A stretch of 64,000 nt of DNA, from the NCBI RefSeq assembly GCF_964340395.1, contig NC_135555.1:12198746-12262745 (forward strand), in the 5' to 3' direction. Below are positions 13,419 to 26,369 of this stretch, one piece after another (the stretch's first letter is position 1; each line of letters begins with the position of its first letter). Below the pieces are notes generated by a model. That model was not told the DNA's origin, searched no databases, and saw only the letters and a program-made list of their open reading frames with translations. The DNA comes from Glandiceps talaboti (Eukaryota; Hemichordata; Enteropneusta; Spengelidae). The translations under genes were made by a program, and so were the position numbers.

Positions 13419-13681
13419 CTCTACCTACCTACCTACCTACCTACCAACCTACCTACCTATATATCTGCCATATTACCTGCCTCTCTATTTACACACTTGC
13501 TTACCTTTCCATGAAACTACCTACCAACCTATCTGCCACACTACCTATCATATGTCACGCTAGCTACCCACCCATCTGCCACAGCTAGCATCTGCCTGTC
13601 TATATTTGCCACACTATCTACCTATCTCCACACTACCTATTTCACATACTACCTATCTGCCACGCTGCCTATACCTCTCGG

Positions 13682-13728
<47 letters not shown>

Positions 13729-13740
13729 TACACACACACA
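13419..13740. repeat. Degenerate (CTAC)n minisatellite and (CA)n tract
   Basis: Perfect CTAC units (13421-13456) decay into irregular CTACCTATCTGCCA-type units to about 13675. A CA tract of about 25 units follows (13683-13740). Confidence 0.9.
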
Positions 13741-14743
13741 TGATGGGAACAGCATTTGAGTGTTATTAAGTATAGCGTTATAGTAGAATTCAATAACAAT
13801 GTACTAAACAGAGCGAGTCATTTTTTCTATGGGACCGGTGTTAGATTATCCTAATGGCCAAAGTAAATAAATTGTGGGAAGAGATAGAAGATAAAGGTGA
13901 GGGGTGGGAAGAGGACAGTGGGAGTATGCTCATATTTGGCTGGAGAGGGGGGAAAGGGAGACACCCATATTTCTGGGTAGTGGGGATGTGGGTTCAGCGG
14001 GGGCATGTCATGAAATATTGCAGTGGGAGTCCACATTCGAAAAGCTTTCACTTTCCCTTTAAATCGTCAATATAACTAATTTTTATAAACATAGGTAATA
14101 TGACAGATATGTAGACCGGGTGGTAGGTAAATACAGGTGCAGCCAACGAGTCAATCTTCTGAATTCATTCGAAAAAGCTAAAACACAGTTAATGAACACC
14201 TGTTTGTCTGCATACATATATTGAACGCATTCTAACATTGACGTACAAATGTTATGCTCTTTGTCCAAAACTTAATCCAATGGGCCCCTTGTCAAAAGTA
14301 CTATTCGGAAATGAAAGTCGATAATTCGAACACCTTAACCAGTAATTTTTTATTTGCTTTCCCACGTTTGCTCTTTTAATTTTTTCTACGTAGGAATAGT
14401 ATGCACATAATGTCCATCTTTTGTCGGATGATATCCCATATCACGTGATCAGCCCAGGTGAGACAAACAGCTGGTCAAACGTGCTTAGTAGGTGCGGAAC
14501 GTATATACTAGTATAATTGAATCACTTTGAGACAAGATAAAAATACAGATCAATACATTTAAAAATATTTCTGAGAAAAAAGTGCGATTCGTGGAAACAA
14601 TGTGTGTGAATACCAACCGTCCTAGATCTGGCCAGTACTGATACGTGTATAAGGTAAAATCTGCAGAACACAATTTCTCTGTATGGCTAGAAAATTTAGT
14701 CGTTCCAGCTTGCCAGCCTGTTTGTATGCATAATTCAATTGTA

Positions 14744-14872
14744 CACATCCATCCATCCATCCATCCATCCATCCATCCTTCCATACATACATACATACAT
14801 ACATACATACATACATACATACATACATACATACATACATACATACATACATACACGCATCCATGCACGCAT

Positions 14873-14903
<31 letters not shown>

Positions 14904-14948
14904 TATACATACATACATACATACATACATACATACATACATACATAC
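14744..14948. repeat. (ATCC)n-(CATA)n-(GCAC)n-(CATA)n compound microsatellite
   Basis: Four adjacent tetranucleotide blocks. Open frames of up to 156 codons on minus and 117 on plus cross it and are repeat artefacts. Confidence 0.97.
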
Positions 14949-14995
14949 GTGTGATTTTGATGGTATACTATAATATATGCTGTCTTCTCTATCGA

Positions 14996-15037
14996 TGACG
15001 TCATAACCCATATTTGATGTAATTCTTGTGTATAAAA
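14996..15037 (+). promoter_or_regulatory. CRE plus TATA box, candidate core promoter
   Basis: TGACGTCA at 14996-15003 is followed 28 bp later by TATAAAA at 15031-15037. The arrangement is typical of CRE-driven TATA promoters and would place a plus-strand start near 15060, about 280 bp before the ATG at 15342. No transcript evidence. Confidence 0.35.
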
Positions 15038-15341
15038 CAGACAATTTGACATATGCATATGAAGAGTTCAAAGTCGTTCTCGTCCAAGACACTTCGTACT
15101 GTGTCGGATTACATCGGAATCAGTTGAGCGATCGCTACCCGGTTACCTTACTTTGATTAAAGACATGTGGAAATTTACTCGATTTTGAATAACTCTGAGA
15201 TACGCTTTTAAAAGGCCTAAAAAAGATACTCCCTTCGTGCGCGACACTATAACATCAGTAACAATGTCAGCGCCCTACTTCTGTAGTTAACTCAGACAAC
15301 TTCTTCCAAGAAATGTTTATTGGGTTTGATGACTCAATGAT

Positions 15342-15634
15342 ATGTTAGCACTTGTACATAGAACAAGGACAGACTGGCTATACCCACACGATTTTCCAAC
15401 TGGGTTAAGTGTTCCCCACATCAAAACAGATGAATGCGTACGACAATTTGCAAACCCTGGCATGCTGCCAATTTCTCACGTCACTAGACCAGACGTGTAC
15501 TGCCAGCCTATACCTAAAAATAGCACAATTATCATAGTACAAACGAACACAACAGAGTACCCATCTCCTGTCGACCCATTGAGGATTGTGCACTCAAAGC
15601 CACCCTACAATACCCCCTCCACGTACCGAAACAG
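15342..15634 (+). CDS. Possible first coding exon of an unrecognised gene
   Basis: An open frame starts at ATG 15342 (in-frame stop 12 bases upstream) and runs 97 codons plus two bases to a very good donor, AACAG|GTATGTAAG at 15634/15635. Read through, it would stop at 15653. The product is rich in Pro, Thr and Arg, with a WLYPHDFPTG stretch near residue 13 and a TYRNRY stretch at the end. Composition looks more protein-like than the hydrophobic chance frames nearby, and a CRE/TATA pair lies about 300 bp upstream. The length alone is not significant in AT-rich DNA. I did not find the next exon and recognise no family; small ciliary microtubule-inner proteins can look like this, but that is a guess. 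Confidence 0.3.
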
Positions 15635-15659
15635 GTATGTAAGCCCAAGGTAGAATTAA

Positions 15660-18600
15660 GTGGTTAAACGTTTTCCCCAAGAAATTCTGCTGCCATGAAG
15701 CTCATTTTGACCTTACAGCCATTCTCTGGGCATGCCACATTCGATGTAGAGTTGGGTGATTTTTAAAATATTAAAAAAAATTCTCCGTTTTCTCTGCCTC
15801 CCAAGGACCCCCCCCCCCCCTACGACACACACAATATCCTTTAAGATATAGAAATACATAGTACTGATAAAATTTATGGGGATTTTAATACAGGACAACG
15901 AATTAATCTGATAACGTGCACTGTACGTATTTGGTCAGTAGGGGGTCATTATACACAAGTTAGCTCCAGTGAGTAAGCAATTGTCGTTTATTTACGATAA
16001 CAATGAAATAGCCCTTGGTTGGGCGTGTTAATAACAATATGTCTTTTATTCAAAAATATTTCACAAGGCCAATCCAGACCCAGCATTGATGGAAACAAAC
16101 TAAATTTACATGATTACATACAGTTTTTATACTTTTGGAAGTATTATTTAGATCTGCATGGATTTTTTAAAAATTGTTTGTTTGTTTGTTTGTTTGTTTG
16201 CCTTGATTGAAATGTAAGACAAGACAAGAGTTCCTGTTTAAGATTTTGTAAAAGATGTAATTTATATTTAGTTGATAATGAGATACATTTTATTTTATTA
16301 TACAACACAATTCAACACACTTGGTCTGTTTTGTCCAATTACATTCACTGCATCCCTAAATTTGCATAAATTATCATAATTTTGTATCATCCAATAAAAT
16401 TCATTGCACCTGGTCAGAATCATCCAATAACATTCATTGCACGTCCTAATTTGCATCAATTATCTTGTTATTAATTGTTCTTTGCACCCTTAATTTTGAA
16501 CTTTGACTCTAAAAATATAGAAAAACATCAACTTTAGCCTTGACATATAGCTTAACGTAAACAAATGTTGCATGGGTATACTTCTCTAATTCTGTCAGAA
16601 TTCTGCAAGGATTTCTTAGAAAGTTTACTCTTAAAACAAGTGAGGTAGATGAGTCAGGTGATGTAATTTGATCTAATCAAGGTGAGTTAGGTTAATTTGG
16701 GTTAACTTGAATAATTTGTTGATATAGAATATTCATATTTATGAGTTGACTTTTTTAAATATTTAAATTACGATATCGAAATTGTCAACTCATTTAACAC
16801 ATTACAATATTCTCACAGTGAGGCAAGTTGCATGAGTTAAGCGAGTTAGGTACGAGTTATGTTTTTGAAATCATTGACTGATGTCAGAAGACAACTGAGT
16901 TCATATATGCCTACGAGATACAAGTGATTGGTACAGGATTGAGCTGAACTTTGGAGCAAGTTAACAAATCTGTCTTATTGTGCATGCCGGATTTTGTAAC
17001 TTTATGGGGGGGGGGGGGTAGTATCCTGAAATTTTACATGATATATGAGACGTGATGACATAAATTGTGATATATTAGCATATGAAGTCAATGGTCAAGT
17101 TACAAAGGAAGGCACAAAAGTTGACAAATGTAAATGCATTAGTTTAATATAGTACTAGGAAAGTGAGGATGTGGGTGGGTGAGATTTTCAAGGGGGATGT
17201 GTGGGAGGGCATTGGTTGTTTAGCATTATTGATGGGATTTAGACATGGATAACTTTCACTTTCCCTTTTAAAAATAAAACTCGCCCTACCACCACCACCC
17301 CCCAAAAAAAAATAAATAAATAAAAAAAAAAAAAAAAATATATGTAAAGTAATTTATTTTTTCATGCAAACTTGATTTTTCATTGTTAAACATGTTGCTG
17401 CAATATTATATATTAAAGCAGGTTGGATTTCTTCATTAAAGTTAATTATTAAACTTGATTGTGGAAACTAAGAGGAATCACAAATGGCTACAAAGTGGAC
17501 CTACAAAGTGAAAAATGATAAAGAAATACAACAAGGTTCATGTAGAATACAACGATAATGAAGGTCATATTGACAATGCCATTCATAGTGTGACCTTTTA
17601 CCTTTGTCGCAGACAATGGTACTGCTATGTCATAGATTTGCAGTGTCAGGCATTTAAGCTATATCAGTATCGTAATCATAAAGGCTTTCCCAGAAGTGTT
17701 CTTCTGAGAAACTGGGTTTAATAGCTAGCTAGGTTACAGTGACACTTGATAAGGTTGACGTTTTATGGTGTGTCTGGAGCGGCAAAATGGCCTAAGTTCA
17801 GTGTACTAGAATTGGGTTCAAAGCCAATCAACTATGCCACACAGCTGTATGAGTGTAAGACAGTAAATCACATGACAAACACATTCACTGTTTCGGTGTT
17901 TAACAGCTTTATAATTGTTGCTATCAAGAACAAGCAATTAGGAACATTAACCTTTGGGCATTTTACATAGTTATGAACGAAAATCTTCAAGCTATGCCAA
18001 GTTCTTGTGTTGTCAGGGTAATTTATACAAACAACTGGGCATAAATCTCTTTGTGAATCCCAAATTCTCAATCTGAGATTGTTTCAATCAGCTGTGTTTG
18101 TATTACTGTTTTCCATGGCAACATACTTCTGTCAGCCAATAACTGTGAGACACATATTCCATATTTTGTGGCATGCTTTCTTCACATGGTCCAGTTTACT
18201 TCATAGCCACTTTACCACTAAGAACACAGCCCTATGTATTTCTTTGAACTGGGTTGGAAAACATGACTATTTTTGGTCAAAATTCCAAGAATTTCTTTCC
18301 AGTTGTGTAGAAATGACCCATATTTTTTGCAAATGGGGACACAAAAGGCACACAGTTAGAAATTTGACTAGCTGAAGTTGGACTACGATTTGAAACTTCA
18401 TTGTAGACATAATGTGAAGCACCATGCATCAAACAAAGAGAATTTTGCAAAAAGAAGCTATAACTTATAACTTTTCCCTAAATTTAGACAAAATTCACAA
18501 ATATTACATTGTTGAGTGATTTTCTTCTGGTCTGCTGCCCAGTGTGTTATTCTGAATTGTAATTCTCACATTACCTTGGTTTTCATCGTATTTTACCAAT

Positions 18601-21600
18601 AGAATTTCCAATGAGTCACTTCGTAGTCAAGAACTTCCACAGAACCCTGTTGTGTTCATCAACTCTTCTTTGGTTCTAGTTTCATTTGATGGTATGGAAT
18701 TTCCAGGTAGTTATTTTGCATACCTGATTCTATCTAGTTGAATCACTTTTCTTGGAATTTTTTTCAAAAATTTGAAACACATGGGATAATTGCCAAGATG
18801 GCGGCCATGTTTCCATCAGTCAGCAATCAAACTTCAAAGGTATAGTTATTTCTCTAGCTTCAACTTTTTCCAGCAACACTTGTTAGAATACATTCGATTG
18901 TGCAAGCAAGATAAAAATATTTTAAAAACTCCCCAGTTACTCAACCCTCTGATCATAACAACATGGAAGTTTTTTGTTGGTTTAAGATTTATATTCTGAC
19001 AGCCATTTTTCTTACCTTCTAATTCTGCACAAATCAACACAACCATTTCCTTTGGAATTGGGTTGTACCCAAATGGAAAATTTAGAAACCTTCTTTTGAA
19101 ATCCATATCTGACAGAAATTGTAGATGTAGATGAAGAGATGGTCTTTTGATGGAAAATGTTATAGGTTGAAAGTAAACGTCTCCTAAGAAATATTCAAAT
19201 GCGGGAATAGCTGTATCATGTGACTTTCTCATGAATAGTTTGAAGGCTAGAGCAAAAGGTTATGGACAGGACTGTTTGGGCACAATAGCAAAGATGGCCG
19301 AACGCTGCATGTCAAAACAATTTCTTAACAACTCCTTTGTTGACACGACATAAGTTATGTCTTAACAGGCGTAATTTGTGCAAGAATTATTTTAAAATTA
19401 TAATGATTTCAAATTTGAACCATATTTTTGTGTTATGAAAGTCAAAATTACAAATACTATGGGTAAAAAGGTCAGCCCTTGTACTGATTTTTCTGTGCAA
19501 GTATATCTTCTATGGTGAAAACCATGTAGTTTTATATAAAGTTTGTAAAAATTTCAACTGAAAGGTTTCCTGGATTATGGCATATCTGATCTGTTACTTC
19601 AATTAGGAAAGCTACAAAACTCACAGTCGTTATTAGAACATTTTTGACAGGACATGTAGTAAAACTCTGATCAGCTGTCCTGAAATCATTCACCTTGGAT
19701 ATTTACATACTTATCACAATATTGAGAAATGCGAGTCAGATCAAAATATAGATTGTGATTTCAGGTAACCACTTTCAAACAATTTGCGGTAAGGATAATT
19801 ACTAGGGATATAGAAGCAAATGGTTTTGAAAACATAAATGTATCCTTTTTTTTCTAATTTCTGTACAACTTGATGTAAAATAGTCTGTGCTATAAATCAA
19901 CTTCGTAATATTTTCCCATCATGGTGGAATTGTTGATAACAGGATACACTGGATGTGGACAGGATTGTGTTTGACAAAACATTATTTGTTATTCATCCAT
20001 AGTATCACATTTCAATAACATGTATGACGACTTACATGTATTAATCATACACAAATTCCTCGAACTAAAGAAACAAAAAATATGGACATTCTCTCAAAAA
20101 TACTACTAATATTTTTATATTTTCCTTTATTGACATGTACAAAAGATTACACGGATGTACAGTTTGGACTAAATTGTGTAAACAGAATTGGAAAATTCTC
20201 CAGAAAAAAATATATTATTAAGCTGATAATATACATATAACTTATAAGTGTATCACTGGAGAGAACAGTGCTCACTGCAATATTAGTAGCAGAGTATTAT
20301 AGACTTAATCCAAGGAATAACAATGGAAGAATAAGACAGGAAAGTTTTATCTGTCAAGAAAGTCTGAAACAGGAACCAGTTACAAATATATTGGTGAAAT
20401 ATAATACAGAATTTAGGGTCAAAATTTGCACACATGTAATTTGTCCCTCACCATGTTGTTCAGCTGTGACACTGGTAATACTTCTTTAAGTAACTTTCAA
20501 ATTTAGTACAGATGAAGTACAAATTGAAATGAGAAATGATGTGTATGTTTGTTCACAGATTTGACAAAAAGCAGTTGGAAATGGAGGTGAAATAGTTTAG
20601 TTACTCGTGTATTAGAGAATTTATTAGATTTAATAGTTATTTGTACAAAAAAAACCCCCATCTTTGATTATTAGGAACTATTACATTAGTTTTAGATCTG
20701 TCACTGCGCACGACCTCATGGTGAACACACTAGCGAGGGGTCTTCCTCTTGGGGATACTTAATATTTCTCCATTTGGGGTTTTCCTGTTTTATGGTAGAA
20801 AATTACTCTTCAGAGATGTATTTTGTTTCTTGTGTGTGTATGCTTGAATACCCTTTGCAGAACTAAAATGAAGAATCAGAATTGGCAATGTTCCCATAAA
20901 GTGACACTGGTGGTGAGAAATCAGTGTTTTGGACAAAAACATTCCATCCGTGAGGTTGGATGATAACCATTTCGTAAACAAGTACTCGAAGCATAACGTT
21001 ACTTTTGATTGGCAAGAAAAATCCTTGACACTGCAGTTCTATTGACATAAAAGTAACTCTTGGATTTCTACATGTATACCTCGAAGTCCGGCTATTAGCT
21101 GTCATCTTTATTTGACTAATACCGCATGCAAACAAAGTTGAATGTACTCAAACAAGATATGCAGAATTTGTATCCTACATCATGAAAATGAGTACCTACA
21201 TCATTGTGCAATGTTCAAAATATGTTGCAGATTGCCATTATTTTTACCATTTCTTTGTAAGGTACTGTGTGCAGATGATTTTCCAATATTTTTACTTCAT
21301 TCAGCTAGAAAATACTTGTGACCTTAGGGCGTTGTCATTATTCATCTTCAATTGGTAGTTCAGCAGGGCCCCTTAGGTTATTTGTATTTTCCATAGCTGA
21401 ATGAAGAAAAAACATTGGGGAACTGATATCTAACTAGAGCATTGAACCGTAAACTGGTCTTACCTGAAACAGCAGCTCTTGAGGTATGGTGAAGAGAAAG
21501 AGTTAAGAATGATAATTTACATATATTTGCATATGTGAATACTAATTAACATGATTCTCCTCTTCTGATTGAGACTGTTTGACAGATGTAGACAGCTAAC

Positions 21601-21970
21601 ACTGACAATCTGAGCAGTAACTTTGAGTGAATACTGTGCCTGTATCAGATGGACAACTAATGTTGATTGGCTGAAGTTTGATAACTTTTGACTATAAAGG
21701 ACACAGATGCTGAAACACTAACTTATTTTGTGTTTTCAGATATAATCTATTGTAGAAATATCAACCATATAGTGTTTGATGTGTGTTGTAACTGTAAGCA
21801 TGAATATGTTAAGATTGCAGATGAAAAGAGAGACATGTTGGTCTGTATGGCTAGGGTCATTATTAAGTAAATTGACAAACCCCAAAATATGAAAAGGTTC
21901 ATCTTTACATACAGTATGGGTGTTTTTGGTTTGCTTACCAAGGCACAGCATGTCATTTTAGCTTAGTATT
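15660..21970. other. No gene recognised
   Basis: AT-rich DNA with a (TTTG)n tract at 16176-16200, a poly-G run near 17007 and poly-A near 17320. The longest open frame (minus, 18846-19232, 128 codons) contains a donor-like GAAG|GTAAGA and an acceptor-like CTCTAG upstream, but no recognised domain. Nothing here can be called a gene with confidence. Confidence 0.45.
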
Positions 21971-21975
21971 AAATA

Positions 21976-22272
21976 AAAATTTCTACTCACAGAATCAAAA
22001 CACTTCTTGGAAGCAAATCGCAAATTTCCACTGACATCTCGTCAGGGGTGTACAAAAAAATGGGGCTACTGTCATGTATCTCAGAAGAGACACTTGAAAT
22101 GAGTTTGAGTGAAACGGCTGGGATCTCCATCCTTGCTTCCTGGTTTAGGGTGGACTTCCTTTGTTGAATACATATAGCCCATTGCAGTACACCCCTGATG
22201 ATGCTGATGAGATGTCGGCGAAGATTTGGGAATCGCTTCCAAGAAGTTTTTGACTCTGTGAGTAGAAATTTT
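21976..22272. mobile_element. Foldback element with about 80-bp imperfect inverted repeats
   Basis: The arm 21976-22053 (AAAATTTCTACTCACAGA ... GTCAGGGGTGTA) is matched in inverse orientation by 22188-22272, with scattered substitutions and a six-base indel. About 135 bp lies between the arms. Each arm contains a CTGATGAGATGTC or CTGACGAGATGTC stretch, the kind of sequence found near the 3' ends of Penelope-like elements. No complete hammerhead fold could be drawn. Confidence 0.7.
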
Positions 22273-22279
22273 CATGACT

Positions 22280-24890
22280 ACATATGAACCCAGAGTATAT
22301 GAACATTCATTCTTGCTTCACTGCAACTGTTGTTACATCTACTATTTCAACAGTGTTGTGGAAACACAAATGAAAGATTCTGACCAGATCAGTAAAATTA
22401 CATCATGATACACCGACTGATGGTACTCACATAACAAAGAGGGGTAGTGTGCCTTGGTGGACACCTGTCTAATAATACTGTAAACCTTAAAATTTTCACT
22501 TAAAACTTGTTTTTCGCTAATTTCGCTAAAAAACAAAAAACATAAAAATGTGTAGCAGCGAAAATATATTTTCATACATGAACACAGTGTACCGGTACCA
22601 GTCTGGTTATTAGTGAAAATTAGTCTTTGAGAATTGAGAAAAAAAATTTCTAGTAGTGAAAAATCTATGTTTACAGAAAAACTGGTGCTGCCTACAGGGA
22701 GATCACGCATTTCAAGTGGACAATGTTCAAATAGAACTATACAGTTTCCGTTTATGATTGTTAATCAGTGTTACTTAGAAAACTGAATTAAAATATCTGA
22801 AATCAGTCAGGATTTCTTCGAAACTAAAATTCTAATGGCCATGATGCACTTTAATTTACTGTGTATCAAAACTTGAAAAGTGATTCATAGATTTTCAACT
22901 GTCCCACTTGAAATGAGTAGCTGGTAGGGGTAAAAAAAAAAGTAACAATTATCACTCTAGACATGTGAACCACAAAACTGGTTTATTTCATTTATTGACA
23001 CTTACATGCTTATAAGAATAAGAGTACAAAATATCTATTTAAAAAAAAATAGTCCATTTTGTAATAAGTCTGTAAAAGCTTACCATGTCTAAACAATTGT
23101 ACTTGACATATTCTTGACCTTTTTTTCTAAGAAATTGAGTCAAAACGATACCAGGAACTGTTAGTATCATTTATCTTATAATTAGGTAATATGAAAATCA
23201 TATATAGTTCTGATACTTTTCAGTTTTTTTTTTTATCCTTTATGACATCCATTCTTCTTCTTCTTGAATTTATTCATTAAAACTTTTGACCAAACTTTAC
23301 CATGAGCAAATATAACCAACACAGGGTCACACTAGATTGAAGTAAGTTTGCTGCATGTATTGCCCCTCACCAAGTTTTTCTTGCTATATTTGTATCTACA
23401 CAAGTGAAGGTTTATAGGAAAAGTCCAGAAAGTGTCAAGACAAAAATAATTTGAGAGAAATATGATGACATCACCAAAAGTTTTCCCATAAATCTTTGTA
23501 GGAAATAAACAATATGGCCGAACACATGTCAAGAGCAGAAGTACCTCGACATGATTTCAAAGGTGAATAAGTTATCAAGGTACTATTTTATCCCCCAAAG
23601 TCATATGCATTGCAGCAAGTTGGTAGCAGTACATGTATTCAATATAAGTATATAAGTGTACTAAAGGCAGAAGCAAGTCTGACTGCACTTTTCCTTTCAC
23701 CTGTCGAAACTAGGTAGTGTTCTGTCATCAGAACAACACATTTTTTATTTTCGCCTTCATCATCCAAATTCTGATATTTTAGAACATCAGAAAGGATGAG
23801 TAAAACATTTCATCACATCACAAAAGTACGTACACCATAAATATACAATAAACTTTCGAATTTTCCTATTTCACCTTGTAGGTGATCAGAAAATATGATG
23901 AATTTGGTCAGTATTAAACATTTGTATTGCTGTTTTCTTATTACATCATAACAGTAATGATCTGAAAACAAATTTAGCTTCAATCAGGTGTCATAACACA
24001 CATGTAAAGGCTGCAAGGTGCTCAAATAACCCCCCCCCCCCCATTCTGTGATCATGAGCAACAGTCAATTTTGAATGTGAACATTGCAAATACTTCAGCC
24101 AATCAGAAGAAGACTACATTTCACACCCAAATCCCAATTAGCCATATATAGTAATAAAAGTGTTGTCATTTTAACAACTGTCACCAATCAAAATGGGGCA
24201 AAGTTTCACACAAAACCTATTATCCTTATAAGGTGATGAACATACAGTTCCTTATATGGTAATGATAAACACAAACTTCTTAATATGGTGACAATGAACA
24301 CTGTTATTGTAAACAATTATATCAAACATGAAGCTACATTTCAGTTGCACATTTAGTTCCATATATATAAACGTATATCTCAGAAATATATTTTTTAAAT
24401 TTAAGAGTTTTTAATGGGAAAAAATTTCACCAAGACTGGACTGGAAGAAATATTGGTCATATGAAAGGCAGTTAAAAGTCTTAGCAAAAGTAAAAATCTG
24501 AGTTTTAAAAGAGAGGGATACCTCAAAATTTGATAGGCAAATGTGATTAGGCAATATTGTGTTGATGTAGTAAAAATTACATACAAAAAGAATTTGGTCA
24601 AATTTTACAGAGAAATAGTATAATGATGAAATTGAAGGAATGAACAACTTGTACTCTATAGAAGTGTTTACACTAATTGTTTTTATACTCTCTGGTATGA
24701 CATTATAACTGTAAATTTCTTTCCAAACTGACATTTCTGTGATAGTGTTTTCCATAGTCAAAAATGTGAAGGAATGAAAGCACATTTTGATGATCTCTTT
24801 TGAATTTTAGAAAATTTACACAAGCTGAGAATATTTCTTGGAAAACTGTTTCACAGTTTAGATGCAAGTTACAGAATATTTCTGGAATGC
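22280..24890. other. No gene recognised; one dispersed repeat copy
   Basis: AT-rich with open frames up to 124 codons of low-complexity hydrophobic composition on minus. A copy of repeat family E lies at about 23475-23690; poly-C near 24030. Confidence 0.45.
23475..23690 (+). repeat. Dispersed repeat family E, copy 1
   Basis: Shares ordered blocks (AAAGTTTTCCCATAAA, TGTAGGAAAT, TTTTATCCCCCAAA, GCAGTACATGTATTCAATA, GTACTAAAGGCAGAA) with 53700-53880 and, inverted, with 51940-52030. Confidence 0.65.
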
Positions 24891-24899
24891 CTTTATGAC

Positions 24900-25650
24900 T
24901 TGTCCCAGTGTCAGCCCTATGATAACACTGGGATAGCCTGGTATAACACCAGGCTGTTGTAGGCAGTACCCTTCCAGTTGCTAACACATGCTGGTGAAGT
25001 GTAAGTGTCAGCCTTGTGATAGCACTGGGCTTGCCTGATATAGCACCAGGCTGTTACACACACTCCTGTTGCTAACACATGGTGATGATTTGTTAGTGCA
25101 AGCCTTGTGTTAGCACTAAGCTAGGCTGGTTGACAAATGTGAACACAGAGCTAATAACATAGGTAGTGAAGGCATTTACCCTTACAGTTGCTAATACATG
25201 CTAGTAACATTTTGGTGGCAGCCTGGTAATAGCACTGCTCTGGCATTGTGCTACTAACATAGGGCTGGGGCAGGCATTAACCCTTGCAGTTGCTATTATA
25301 TGCTGATGAGGTGTTAGTGCCAGCCCTGTGTTAGCAATGAGTTATATGTTCACATAGGGCTAGTGACAGCTCTAACATGCTAACACATGCTGGTGAGGTG
25401 TTAGTGCCCGCCTGCAGGCATGGTGTTAGCACTGAGCTATAGCTTTGAAGTTTGAGTTCTAGGGTTGCTGCAGGCATTAACCCTTCCAGTTGCGAACACA
25501 TGCTGGGAAAGTGTCTGCACCAGCCTGGTGTTAGCACTGAGTTAGCCTTGAGTTAACATAAGGCTTCTGCAGGCATTACCTTTCCAGTTGCTAATACATG
25601 CTGGTGAGGTGTCATAGTAACAGCCCAATGCTAGCACTGAGCTAGTCCAG
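24900..25650. repeat. Irregular minisatellite, period about 90-115 bp
   Basis: About seven diverged units built around TGCTAACACATGCTGGTGAGG, GTTAGTGCCAGCCTGGTG, TTAGCACTGAGCTA and GCAGGCATTAACCCTTCCAG. Units vary in length and some are partial. No coding frame is conserved. Confidence 0.85.
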
Positions 25651-25979
25651 TCATAAAGTGACACACCTTTTGAGCTGTACTGTGCATGTACAAGTATGTC
25701 ATCTATTTATCACATAAACATATTTAAATCTTCACCTGTGTGATGTCAAACAGGACTGATCAAAACCCAGAATCACCCCTGTTCTACTGAACATTTTTCT
25801 CTGAACTGGTAAATGCACACATTTCTTTACATACATACATCCTCGCGTGGTATGGGTCTGGTATGCAGAGGTACTTTGATTTGTCAGATGTTGATTTGTC
25901 TTACCTGCGGTTCATATTTGTATTAGTCCATGGAATCACACTCGGAGCATTATGATGTAAAACTAACATTGATTTCGAG

Positions 25980-25981
<2 letters not shown>

Positions 25982-26034
<53 letters not shown>
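25982..26034. repeat. (AT)n tract, left of the palindrome
   Basis: About 26 TA units, separated from the palindrome by about 55 bp of unique sequence. Confidence 0.97.
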
Positions 26035-26035
<1 letters not shown>

Positions 26036-26090
26036 CTCGGTGAGTATCAATCTGCTAAGACAGTGCTCTATACCGCAGTGGCAGAGCGTA

Positions 26091-26364
<274 letters not shown>

Positions 26365-26369
26365 CACAC

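Noticed and set aside
18846-19232. 128-codon minus-strand open frame with an acceptor-like and a donor-like site
   Set aside because: AT-rich composition and no recognised family. Several frames of similar length in this window are clearly non-coding, so length alone is not evidence.
22342-22710. 122-codon minus-strand open frame
   Set aside because: Hydrophobic low-complexity product, and part of the sequence recurs near 61.8 kb, suggesting a repeat.
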